From contig JABDBL010000007.1 in the NCBI GenBank assembly GCA_013288645.1, positions 1 to 64,000 of the forward strand: DNA of 64,000 nucleotides, written 5' to 3'. Within the stretch, counting starts at the first letter, position 1, and each line of letters opens with the position of its first letter. The notes below the pieces were generated by a model that made no database searches, was not told the origin of the DNA, and saw only the letters and a list, made by a program, of their open reading frames with translations. This DNA comes from Candidatus Melainabacteria bacterium (lineage in GTDB: Bacteria > Cyanobacteriota > Vampirovibrionia > Obscuribacterales > Obscuribacteraceae). The translations under genes and the position numbers were made by a program. Of this stretch, positions 27,948 through 35,923 are shown piece by piece.

Positions 27948-29738
27948 TTAGAATACCTTCAAAGTATGCATTATAAAGTGTTCTACGATAGGCCCAAGAG
28001 TTAAAGCTGGGAAAAATGTTAAAGCGCCAACGATTAAAATCACGCTTATTAATAACCCAACAAATAACCATGTGTGTGTTGGAAAAGTACCCCTTGAAGG
28101 TGGTACATATTTTTTTTGTACAAGAGAGCCGGCAAGAGCTAAGGCGGGAATCATCATTAAAAAGCGTCCAATTAGCATAGCTAATCCGCTTGTTAGATTA
28201 TAGAAAGGTGTATTGCATGTTAGTCCTGCAAAAGCTGAACCATTGTTGCCTGTGCAAGAAGAAAAGCAATAAAGTATTTCTGAAAAACCATGTGGACCGG
28301 CATTATTTACGTTATTGTAAGTGGCTCCTGGAGAGTTCAAAGGGCACTTTGCTGGTAACTCACAAACACCGCCTAATGCGGTAAAGACTAGGATAGAAAA
28401 AGAACCGGCTAGAACAAAAAGCATGGCCATTTTTACATCTTTTTGTTCTATTTTTTTACCAACATATTCAGGTGTACGTCCTACCATTAAACCAGCAATA
28501 AATACAGTAAGAATGGCGAAAATAAGCATACCGTAAAGACCAGAACCAACGCCGCCAAATACAATTTCACCAAGTTGTATATTGAGCAAAGGCACCAAGC
28601 CGCCTAAAGGTGTTAGAGAATCATGCATACAATTCACTGCACCACAGCTGGCGGCTGAGGTAATTGTGGCGAATAGGGCAGAATTGGCCAAGCCAAAACG
28701 AACTTCTTTGCCTTCCATGTTGCCACCAAGATCGCCTAAAATTTTTGTGGAGGTTTCAACGTTCTGAGCGCTTATATTAGGATTACCAAAACTCTCAGAG
28801 CAATAGCAAATGATAATACCAATAATAAATAGGACGTACATGGTGCTTAAAAGTGCCCAACCTTGACGTGTGTCTTTCACCATTTTGCCAAACACGTATG
28901 TTAATCCGGCCGGGAGAATAAATATAGATAGCATTTCAACGAAATTGCTAAAAGGCGTTGGATTTTCAAATGGATGAGCGCTATTGGCATTAAAAAAGCC
29001 ACCTCCATTAATACCAAGCATTTTGATAGCTTCCTGTGAGCCAACTGGTCCCTGAGGAATAATTTGTTTTTCCCCTTCTATGGTTGAAGCTACTGTATAA
29101 GGTGAGAAATTTTGCACAACTCCTTGCGAAACAAGAAACAAAGAATATGCAAACATGATCGGGAAAAATATGTACAGAAGGCTGCGCACAAGATCTTGCC
29201 AAAAGTTTCCAACAGTCTTGGCAGATCGACGAGCAAAGCCGCGAATTAGAGCCAGGCATGCTGCCATGCCTACGGCTGCTGAAACCCAATTGTGATAAGC
29301 GAGCCCCAACATTTGTGAAAGGTAAGACAGCGTATTTTCGCCGCTATAACTTTGCCAATTAGTATTGGTTGTAAACGACATCGCTGTGTTGAAAGCAAGG
29401 TCTGGTGTCATTGCTGTAGCATAACTTGGTGCTGCCGCAGTAGAAAAACCCATTGGATTAAGAGGTAAAACTCCTTGCAAGCGCAGAATCGCATAAGTAA
29501 AGAGCGCGCCAACAAGCGAAAATGCCAAAAGTGCATAGGCGTAAGTTGACCAGTGCATTTCTTCTTCTGGCTTGACGCCAGACAACTTATAGATAAGGCG
29601 CTCTAATGGTTTTAGCATCGGCTCAAGTAGAGTCTTTTCTCCCTCCATTACCCTTGTCATATAGACACCCATTGGCTTAGTGAGGAGCAATAAGACTAGG
29701 CAATAAAGTGCTATTTGGATCCAGCCTACTAAAGTCAT
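27948..29738 (-). CDS. kdpA: K+-transporting ATPase K+-binding subunit KdpA
   Basis: A 596-residue KdpA, somewhat longer than the 557 of E. coli. It carries the four selectivity-filter-like loops of this Trk/HKT-related subunit, including SFTTNTNWQSYSGE and NGGGFFNANSAHPFENPTP. The extra length is partly a Cys-rich external loop near residues 465-525 (CELPAKC, YCFSSCTGNNGS, LTCNTPF). AAGGA precedes the ATG and overlaps the kdpF stop region, so kdpF and kdpA are probably coupled. Confidence 0.97.
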   Translation of the reverse strand: MTLVGWIQIALYCLVLLLLTKPMGVYMTRVMEGEKTLLEPMLKPLERLIYKLSGVKPEEEMHWSTYAYALLAFSLVGALFTYAILRLQGVLPLNPMGFSTAAAPSYATAMTPDLAFNTAMSFTTNTNWQSYSGENTLSYLSQMLGLAYHNWVSAAVGMAACLALIRGFARRSAKTVGNFWQDLVRSLLYIFFPIMFAYSLFLVSQGVVQNFSPYTVASTIEGEKQIIPQGPVGSQEAIKMLGINGGGFFNANSAHPFENPTPFSNFVEMLSIFILPAGLTYVFGKMVKDTRQGWALLSTMYVLFIIGIIICYCSESFGNPNISAQNVETSTKILGDLGGNMEGKEVRFGLANSALFATITSAASCGAVNCMHDSLTPLGGLVPLLNIQLGEIVFGGVGSGLYGMLIFAILTVFIAGLMVGRTPEYVGKKIEQKDVKMAMLFVLAGSFSILVFTALGGVCELPAKCPLNSPGATYNNVNNAGPHGFSEILYCFSSCTGNNGSAFAGLTCNTPFYNLTSGLAMLIGRFLMMIPALALAGSLVQKKYVPPSRGTFPTHTWLFVGLLISVILIVGALTFFPALTLGPIVEHFIMHTLKVF

Positions 29739-29747
29739 TGCTTATCC

Positions 29748-29837
29748 TTAAAATTTTTCGGGAAATAGTAAAGCATATAAAAGATAAATGCCTAAACTAA
29801 ACGCTACGCAGGCGACTAATAAATATTCAAGTGGCAA
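29748..29837 (-). CDS. kdpF: KdpF small membrane subunit
   Basis: A 29-residue ORF, the same length as E. coli KdpF. TTG start with GGAG 8 nt upstream (29846-29849). The peptide is one hydrophobic helix (EYLLVACVAFSLGIYLLYAL) ending LLFPEKF, a typical KdpF ending (YAL-x-x-x-E-x-F). The stop codon lies just before the kdpA ribosome site. KdpF is the stabilising subunit of the Kdp pump. Identification rests on position, length, helix and C-terminus together. Confidence 0.88.
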   Translation of the reverse strand: MPLEYLLVACVAFSLGIYLLYALLFPEKF

Positions 29838-29869
29838 TATAATTACTCCGAGCCGAGGTAGTTGATTGC

Positions 29870-29953
29870 TTAGATACGTTCGCAGCCATAAACATAAAGG
29901 GCACTCAATATGAAAAATATTACGGTCAGAATCACATAAATAAGGTCACTCAA
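29870..29953 (-). CDS. 27-residue membrane micro-ORF before kdpF
   Basis: TTG start with AAGGTG 6 nt upstream. The peptide is one hydrophobic helix (LIYVILTVIFFILSALYVYG) ending GCERI. It ends 32 bp before the kdpF start, on the same strand, making it the apparent first gene of the kdp operon. It is not KdpF, which follows intact. I believe similar tiny peptides ending in G/A-C-(D/E)-R-(L/I) occur ahead of kdp genes in other bacteria, but that is memory and not checked here. Possible roles: an extra Kdp subunit or a leader peptide. Confidence 0.6.
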   Translation of the reverse strand: MSDLIYVILTVIFFILSALYVYGCERI

Positions 29954-30034
29954 GATAAACACCTTGCAGCTGCTCCAATCATGATTGTCAAGGCAAGTAT
30001 AATTGCAGATCGTTTTTAGTGCATTTATTATGCT

Positions 30035-30415
30035 ATGGATTGTGCCAAAATACTATCAATGAATAATGAATCAAATTCACAGCCGTTTGGTGACCAGAAG
30101 GACTTATCCGAGCCGATGTTAGGGGAGGAGATTGAAAAGAATAAGCTCAGGCCCTTTCCGATTGTTTTGAGTCTAATAGGGTTATCTCTTGCTGTCTATC
30201 TATATTTATTTCGGCACAATATGTATCCTGGGAAATCAGATGAGTTCATATATCTGATGAGGAATAGAAATTCATGGCAGCATTGGTACGTTTATACTTA
30301 TGCAATTATTTGTTGGCTTGCATTGCCTGCTGTAATTGGCTATGTTATCTATCTTATTTGGATAATGTTGCCCTGGCTTCGGCGGCTATTGCGACAAAGG
30401 AAACGCATAAAGTGA
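30035..30415 (+). CDS. Small two-helix membrane protein
   Basis: Up to 126 residues. An in-frame ATG at 30059 gives 118 and is equally possible; neither has a ribosome site. A polar, acidic N-terminus is followed by two hydrophobic segments (FPIVLSLIGLSLAVYLYLF and YTYAIICWLALPAVIGYVIY) and a strongly basic tail (RRLLRQRKRIK), as expected for an inner-membrane protein with a cytoplasmic C-terminus. No family recognised. Divergent from the kdp operon. Confidence 0.6.
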   Translation: MDCAKILSMNNESNSQPFGDQKDLSEPMLGEEIEKNKLRPFPIVLSLIGLSLAVYLYLFRHNMYPGKSDEFIYLMRNRNSWQHWYVYTYAIICWLALPAVIGYVIYLIWIMLPWLRRLLRQRKRIK

Positions 30416-30434
30416 CTGAAAGAATGAAGCGCTA

Positions 30435-32378
30435 TTAAACAGAATAGCGCACATCGGTTACGATCACATCATTTCGGGCAAGGAAAGCTAATTTCAACAA
30501 AAGTCCAGTATTGCCGTGCAATAGAGATTGCCACCATTTGTTGGGAACGAATTCACCAATCACGACTGTTATTGTTTGATCTGGGTGTTCTTTGTGAAAT
30601 TCATCTAGATAACACATAATTGGTTGTATCAAAGAGCGGTATGGTGACGGTAAGACTACAAGCGGCACATCAGGGAAATATTGCTGCCATTTCTTTTTTA
30701 GATCTGCGGTGTTATCAGGATTTGTTTCTACATAAATGGCTTGGCAGTTGTTGCATAATGAGCGGGCATAGTCGATAGATTTTACTGTACCGGCATGTAC
30801 ACCTTGCACTAAAACTAATACGGTATTTTTGTGCGGAATATTACTCAAAGACTCTGGGGTAATTGTTAACTTAAGAGCCAGATTTTTATAATGGCTGGAT
30901 ATAGTGTGAAAAAGGAAGAGTAATATAGCCATTAATACAAGTACTAGCCAAGCGCCATCTAAAAACTTTTCAATTACGATATCAATTAAAACGATAAAGG
31001 TTGCCAGCGCTCCTATGCCGTTTATCAGTAATTTTAATTGCCAATTATTTCCCTTTTGCTTAAGCCAATGTCTGACCATTCCGATTTGAGACATTGTGAA
31101 GGCAAGAAATACACCAATGGTAAAAAATGGGATGAGAAGATCTACGCTGCCCTTTTTTGCCACAATAAAAATAGTAGATAGTACACCTAAGGCCATAATG
31201 CCATTGTCGAATGCCAATCTATCGCCTAGTTGAGTTAATTGTCTAGGCATAAAACCATCTTTAGCTAATATTGAAGTAACACGCGGAAAATCGGCAAAAG
31301 CTGTTTGCGCGGCTACAAATAAAATAGCGGCAGTGGCAAATTGAGTTAGATTATAAAAAACACTGAATGAACCACTTTTGCTGAAAATTGCTCCTGAGAT
31401 TTGATCGATAACGGCTGCTGCACTAATTCCATCGTGTTCCCAATAAATGACATGCAGTTTCGAGGAGAGCATGGAGATGCCGATAAAAATAGTGCCCAAG
31501 ATGATAGCCATGTATATGAGAGTTAGAGCAGCGTTTTTTGGTCGAGGTTCTTTAAAAGCAGGTATGCCGTTGCTCACGCATTCAATTCCCGTAAGGGCAG
31601 AGCAACCGGTGGCAAAAGCCCTTAATAATACGGCTAATCCAACCGGGCCTATAACACCTGTGAGAGTATGGGCAAGATTTGTCTGTGCCTGGGGTGGCAC
31701 CATTTGATTTATGTATTCTTTGTGCAAAGGCCAACCAAAGAAGTCAGCGCCTAGTCCTAAGATCAGCATGAAATATGCCATGACAATGAAGGTATAAACA
31801 GGAATTGCAAAAAGCAGTCCGGGTGTGCGCAAACCTCTTAAATTGAGCCAGGTCATAAACGCAATTCCAGCCATACAATAAAGGACCAGGTGATTCTCGA
31901 TATGCAATCCTGACAAAAGCGGCACATCTTTAAGGTTTTGTATGCCGGAAGCTATAGATACAGACACGCAAAGAACATAATCGATTAACAAAGCGGCAGC
32001 AGCAATAAGTCCTGGCCAGGTACCCAAATTATCTTTAGTAACTATATAAGAGCCGCCGCCGCCTGGATAAGCAAAAATAGTTTGCCAATAAGAAATGGCC
32101 ACAAGTAAAAGTACCAAAACAATTAAAGAGGCAATAAGACTTACATGGTGATTAAATATTTCGCTGTACTGAGGTGCCCAAAGCCCAGCTAAGCAGAGGG
32201 TCAATACGATCTGTTGTGGACCATAAGCAACAGAAGAAATAGCGTCCGAACAAAAAACAGGCAAAGCCAAAAGTTTGCGCAGACACATTAAGTCATACTG
32301 CTGAGTGGCTAAGGGTTGTCCATAAATGAGCCACCGGAGGGCGCGCAAGGGTAAATTTTTGGGTTTTTCGTCAGTCAT
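30435..32378 (-). CDS. KimA-like APC potassium/amino-acid permease
   Basis: A 647-residue transporter with about 12 helices. It opens with the KimA/YdaO-type segment LALPVFCSDAISSVAYGPQQI (quoted in part in other members as LPVFxSDAxSSVAY). The end is a soluble domain (VLVLVQGVHAGTVKSIDYAR) that KimA-family proteins also have. Bacillus KimA is a high-affinity K+/H+ symporter controlled by c-di-AMP. Placement next to kdp genes agrees with K+ uptake. No ydaO-type riboswitch is evident in the short upstream gap. Confidence 0.82.
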   Translation of the reverse strand: MTDEKPKNLPLRALRWLIYGQPLATQQYDLMCLRKLLALPVFCSDAISSVAYGPQQIVLTLCLAGLWAPQYSEIFNHHVSLIASLIVLVLLLVAISYWQTIFAYPGGGGSYIVTKDNLGTWPGLIAAAALLIDYVLCVSVSIASGIQNLKDVPLLSGLHIENHLVLYCMAGIAFMTWLNLRGLRTPGLLFAIPVYTFIVMAYFMLILGLGADFFGWPLHKEYINQMVPPQAQTNLAHTLTGVIGPVGLAVLLRAFATGCSALTGIECVSNGIPAFKEPRPKNAALTLIYMAIILGTIFIGISMLSSKLHVIYWEHDGISAAAVIDQISGAIFSKSGSFSVFYNLTQFATAAILFVAAQTAFADFPRVTSILAKDGFMPRQLTQLGDRLAFDNGIMALGVLSTIFIVAKKGSVDLLIPFFTIGVFLAFTMSQIGMVRHWLKQKGNNWQLKLLINGIGALATFIVLIDIVIEKFLDGAWLVLVLMAILLFLFHTISSHYKNLALKLTITPESLSNIPHKNTVLVLVQGVHAGTVKSIDYARSLCNNCQAIYVETNPDNTADLKKKWQQYFPDVPLVVLPSPYRSLIQPIMCYLDEFHKEHPDQTITVVIGEFVPNKWWQSLLHGNTGLLLKLAFLARNDVIVTDVRYSV

Positions 32379-32475
32379 TTATATTTTATTTTTATATCTT
32401 ATTTCTGGATCCTATTTTGATCTTACTTTTGGGAATTATTATGCTAGCTTATCTTGAGTTATTTGCGTTGGAAAA

Positions 32476-33315
32476 TCAATCCAACAGGGGCAAGTGATCA
32501 AATCTAAATGAATAACCTGTTCCAACAAATGTGGCGGGGGCAGTTTTATCCAAACCAAAACCAAAATGCAAGTCGATTTGATTGTGAGCATTTAATTTGC
32601 GCACGATACCAAAATGAATAATATTACTGGCTGAGTTGTGGTGGGTAATAAAGCCAGCATACTCTATAAAAATGGATGTCCTGCTGCCGAATGATTTATT
32701 TATTAACCAAAAATTTTGCCATTGAACATCTCGACCTGAATTTATAACAATTAGGGACTGCATGCCACTGACAGACCAGCTGCCATAAACAGGCTTGCTC
32801 CAAGGAGCTCTAAGAACAGGTTGCACGCCGGTGCTGGAAAATACTTGTTTGCCGACCGGCGCGTTAACACCGCCAATAAAGGCTAAATTTAAGTCTTTGA
32901 AAAGAGGTTGCTTTATTGCTTGCTTGATGCCAACTTCATACAAATCAGTTATGCCAGTTTGAAACCCACCGGGCGTCTGTGAATTGGTAAAACTTGGCCT
33001 GCTGGTTGCTAGGCCAACTGAGGATGATGACTGAGGCGAATTCAAAAATGCCCAACTAGGGGTAAACATTTGAAACTCGGTACTATTTGTTAATCCCAAA
33101 CGTATTTCGTTTTCTGGTATATCAACATAATTTTTACCGTGTTGAGAATGTTGGTACATAGTACCGTTCTCCAATTCGAGACTTGCTTGCGGTACTACTA
33201 GTGGTGAGTCTGTAAAGCTGGGTCGATTGGTATCTATGTCATCAGCAGAAGTGAGCGCGACTGACGGCAATATGCATGAGATGTAAATGAGCAGAATGAC
33301 TGCATGAGTTTTCAT
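32476..33315 (-). CDS. Outer-membrane transporter-like protein (Phenol_MetA_deg type)
   Basis: A 279-residue exported protein with signal peptide (VILLIYISCILPSVALTSA). The mature start DIDTNRPSFTDSPLVVPQASLELE is characteristic of the MetA-pathway-of-phenol-degradation/transporter family of beta-barrels. Alternating strands such as NEIRLGLTNSTEFQMF and IDLHFGFGLDK continue to the end. The substrate is unknown. It follows the UPF0016 exporter gene by 4 nt and is likely co-transcribed with it. Confidence 0.72.
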   Translation of the reverse strand: MKTHAVILLIYISCILPSVALTSADDIDTNRPSFTDSPLVVPQASLELENGTMYQHSQHGKNYVDIPENEIRLGLTNSTEFQMFTPSWAFLNSPQSSSSVGLATSRPSFTNSQTPGGFQTGITDLYEVGIKQAIKQPLFKDLNLAFIGGVNAPVGKQVFSSTGVQPVLRAPWSKPVYGSWSVSGMQSLIVINSGRDVQWQNFWLINKSFGSRTSIFIEYAGFITHHNSASNIIHFGIVRKLNAHNQIDLHFGFGLDKTAPATFVGTGYSFRFDHLPLLD

Positions 33316-33319
33316 AAAC

Positions 33320-33895
33320 TCAGCTAATCAGCCCCTGCCTAAGCGCCAGAAGACCAGCAATAATGTATATGGTGGCAGCGATTAAATGCATTGCTTTGCC
33401 ATTTACATATTTACTAAGAGTTTTTCCAACGATAATAGCTAAGGAATTAGAGGCAAGTAGACCCAATGTGCTGCCTGCCCAGATAGCAAAATAATTACTG
33501 TCCCTGCTGGCAATTGCTATTGTGGCTATCATAGTTTTATCCGCCAATTCGGCTAAGAAAAAGGTAAATGCAATGCTAAGCCAAATCAGATGCTGATTAT
33601 TTTTAAGTGTGTCAGTTTGAATCTTTTCTTCGTCTTTGGATTGTTTCAAGCTAAGAATGCCAAAAATGATAAATATCAAACCAGCAAAAATATTCATCAA
33701 GTTCCGAGGCAATACACTACCTAATACTCTTCCTAGCATGACGGAAACCATGCTGACGAGCATGGTGCCAAGAGCTACTCCAAGCAAAACTGTTACTGCT
33801 TTATATCTTGACGACAGGGCAAGTGTCATGAACTGAGTTTTGTCACCTAATTCCGCGACAAATATGAGTAAAAAAGCTGTCCAAAAGGATTTCAC
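33320..33895 (-). CDS. UPF0016/TMEM165 Mn2+/Ca2+ exporter
   Basis: A 191-residue membrane protein with two homologous halves of three helices each, bearing the family motifs FVAELGDKTQFMTLALSSRY (start) and FLAELADKTMIATIAIASR (middle). Bacterial and cyanobacterial members (Mnx, MneA) export Mn2+; eukaryotic ones are linked to Ca2+/Mn2+ homeostasis. GTG start with no clear ribosome site. I looked upstream for a yybP-ykoY manganese riboswitch and did not find one. Confidence 0.9.
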   Translation of the reverse strand: MKSFWTAFLLIFVAELGDKTQFMTLALSSRYKAVTVLLGVALGTMLVSMVSVMLGRVLGSVLPRNLMNIFAGLIFIIFGILSLKQSKDEEKIQTDTLKNNQHLIWLSIAFTFFLAELADKTMIATIAIASRDSNYFAIWAGSTLGLLASNSLAIIVGKTLSKYVNGKAMHLIAATIYIIAGLLALRQGLIS

Positions 33896-34070
33896 TATAT
33901 ACTTACTGCTTATATCTTATGAATAAAAAATGGTAAGAAAGTCAGACTATTGATAAGTCTAATTGTTGGTATGTAACAAATATAGCTTGTTAGACAAAAT
34001 AAGAAGATCATGCAATATTCAGAGGAGGTTAATATTAAAGGTGGCACACTTGGAGTTGAGGTGAGTTAAT

Positions 34071-34745
34071 TTGAAAATTTTGATTATTGAAGACGATGTC
34101 AATATCGCTCGCCTCATAGAACTGGAATTGGGCTATGAGGGCTATCAAGTCTCTGTTGCGCACGAAGGGAATCATGGCATCGATCTTTTTAAGAAGGATC
34201 AGCCGGATTTAGTGCTTTTAGACGTCATGTTGCCGGGGTTGGATGGGGTAGAGGTCTGTAAAAGACTAAGAGCAATGTCCAAAGTGCCGGTTATTATGTT
34301 GACGGCGAAAGATGGCGTGGGAGATCGGGTAGCAGGGTTAGATAGTGGCGCTGATGATTATCTGACGAAACCATTTGCTACTGAAGAATTATTGGCTCGT
34401 ATTCGTGCAGTCATGCGTCGTAAGCCACAGGAAGGCATTCTTACTTACGCCGACTTATGGATGGACCAACTCAATCGCATAGTCAAGCGTGGTGAGCGCC
34501 AATTGGATTTGAGAGCCAAGGAGTTTGATCTTTTGCGTTTATTTATGCAATATCCTGACCAAGTTTTGTCACGCGAATTTATTTTTGACAAAGTTTGGGG
34601 TTATGACTTTATTGGTGAATCAAATGTAATTGAGGTTTATATCCGTTATTTGCGTTCAAAATTGGAAGACGGAAATACCAAACGTCTAATTCAAACAGTA
34701 CGTGGCGAAGGCTATGTATTGCGCGAAGAAGAACCATCTAGATAG
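34071..34745 (+). CDS. OmpR/PhoB-family response regulator
   Basis: A 224-residue two-component regulator, TTG start with GAGGTGA upstream. Receiver domain: acidic pair EDD near the N-terminus, phospho-acceptor Asp51 in VLLDVMLPG, Thr in VIMLTAKD, and Lys in YLTKPF. The winged-helix DNA-binding domain (about 125-220) ends in VWGYDFIGESNVIEVYIRYLRSKLE and TVRGEGYVLRE. No histidine kinase gene is adjacent. It lies 9 kb from the kinase-less kdpD and 6 kb from a PAS histidine kinase, either of which could be related functionally; KdpE identity is not shown. Confidence 0.93.
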   Translation: MKILIIEDDVNIARLIELELGYEGYQVSVAHEGNHGIDLFKKDQPDLVLLDVMLPGLDGVEVCKRLRAMSKVPVIMLTAKDGVGDRVAGLDSGADDYLTKPFATEELLARIRAVMRRKPQEGILTYADLWMDQLNRIVKRGERQLDLRAKEFDLLRLFMQYPDQVLSREFIFDKVWGYDFIGESNVIEVYIRYLRSKLEDGNTKRLIQTVRGEGYVLREEEPSR

Positions 34746-34842
34746 ATATAAAGTAACAAGTCAGAAATGCTGTTAATACGTGCCAATTTGTATGAAGTTC
34801 AATTGCAATTGCGCACTTGAATTCTTGAGGCAGACTCAATAA

Positions 34843-35346
34843 TCATACGGCGAAGCGAAACGGCAGCAAAGCCTGACTTATTAAAGCCTGCAAGCGGCTT
34901 TGCTTTTCAGGTAAAAGTCTGGCAATAGTTTTTATTGCCCGACAACGGACATATGGATTTTCATCCATGGCTAAAGCCAAAAGAATTTCATCTGGCATCT
35001 GATGATTTTCTGCTACTCCGTAACGAACATCGACATTCTCGTCTTGGATTAGTATTGTCAAAGCATCGGTCCCGACTCGTTTGTTTTCAGAGATTGCTAA
35101 ACATACGTCTGGATCTTTGTCTTTGGCCAAACTGTATAAAATATCGTGCGGTGTACGAGGATTTTCTGCTACGGAACGGCGAATGACGGAGCTTTCATCT
35201 GCCCCTAGACCACGCAGAATCTCGGCCGGGGTATTAGGATTACTAGCTACTATTCGCCTGACGTGGAAAGATTCCAGATCTGTCTGAGAATTCCCACCTT
35301 GACTAGGTGTGTCGCCCATTTGAAAAATTGCCCCAAAGCAAGACAA
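34843..35346 (-). CDS. LRV-repeat protein
   Basis: A 167-residue protein made of leucine-rich-repeat-variant (LRV) units of about 24 residues: VASNPNTPAEILRGLGADESSVIRR, VAENPRTPHDILYSLAKDKDPDVCL, VAENHQMPDEILLALAMDENPYVRC (each quoted here only to show N-P-x-T-P-x-x-I-L and D-x-x-x-V-R). LRV repeats form alpha-helical solenoids used for protein contacts. There is no signal peptide, so it is cytoplasmic. It lacks the Fe-S cluster N-terminus known from the Azotobacter LRV protein. Partner unknown. Confidence 0.8.
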   Translation of the reverse strand: MSCFGAIFQMGDTPSQGGNSQTDLESFHVRRIVASNPNTPAEILRGLGADESSVIRRSVAENPRTPHDILYSLAKDKDPDVCLAISENKRVGTDALTILIQDENVDVRYGVAENHQMPDEILLALAMDENPYVRCRAIKTIARLLPEKQSRLQALISQALLPFRFAV

Positions 35347-35636
35347 CGAGAGTGTCTGTTAACAACCGACTCTTAACCAACATTAACTATATCTTAATAT
35401 AATAATCATCGCTTGGAAACCCCACGTTAGCGTGATTGTTGCAAAGAAATGATTGTTGATGGACACTTTTATTATGCATTCTTAATAGAGATTCGTATAT
35501 TCCACATAAAAATGACTAAAAAAATCTGCAATTAAGTAAAAGATACTTGTCAGTTAAGCAATGTAAACTTATTATACTGACAGCTTTGAATCCTATATCT
35601 TCTCTTTGAAACTGAATAAGTGGTCGAAATTAAATA

Positions 35637-35906
35637 ATGACAGCCTATAGAAAAACGAATTGTGTAAACCATTCTTTAGCAGAAATAATGCCTATTGTTT
35701 CACTTAACGAGACCGGTTCTTATGTTCTGACATTACCAGGATTTTTACGAGCAGAACAAAAAGAACTAGAACTAATGCTTAGTCGCATCTTCGCGGATAG
35801 AAATAATAGCCCAGCGAATTTGGCACTGGCTCAACAACTTTCTATAAATTGGTGTATGTCAAAGGCAAAGAAAAACGGTTTAAGTGAAAAGTGTTTGTGT
35901 CGCTAG
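35637..35906 (+). CDS. Small hypothetical protein
   Basis: An 89-residue ORF without a good ribosome site; an internal ATG near 35688 is an alternative. It has a beta-like segment (VSLNETGSYVLTLPG) and two probable helices with several Cys near the end (INWCMSKAKK, EKCLCR). It ends 17 bp from convergent gyrA. I do not recognise it and cannot exclude that it is spurious. Confidence 0.4.
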   Translation: MTAYRKTNCVNHSLAEIMPIVSLNETGSYVLTLPGFLRAEQKELELMLSRIFADRNNSPANLALAQQLSINWCMSKAKKNGLSEKCLCR

Positions 35907-35923
35907 AACTTTTAGTGATTGAA

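Noticed and set aside
32379-32475. Possible c-di-AMP (ydaO) riboswitch before the KimA-like gene
   Set aside because: The gap is under 100 bp and AT-rich, too short for the known fold, and no matching motifs are visible.
33896-34070. Possible yybP-ykoY manganese riboswitch before the UPF0016 gene
   Set aside because: I looked for the conserved loop pairs of this riboswitch on the minus strand and found none.
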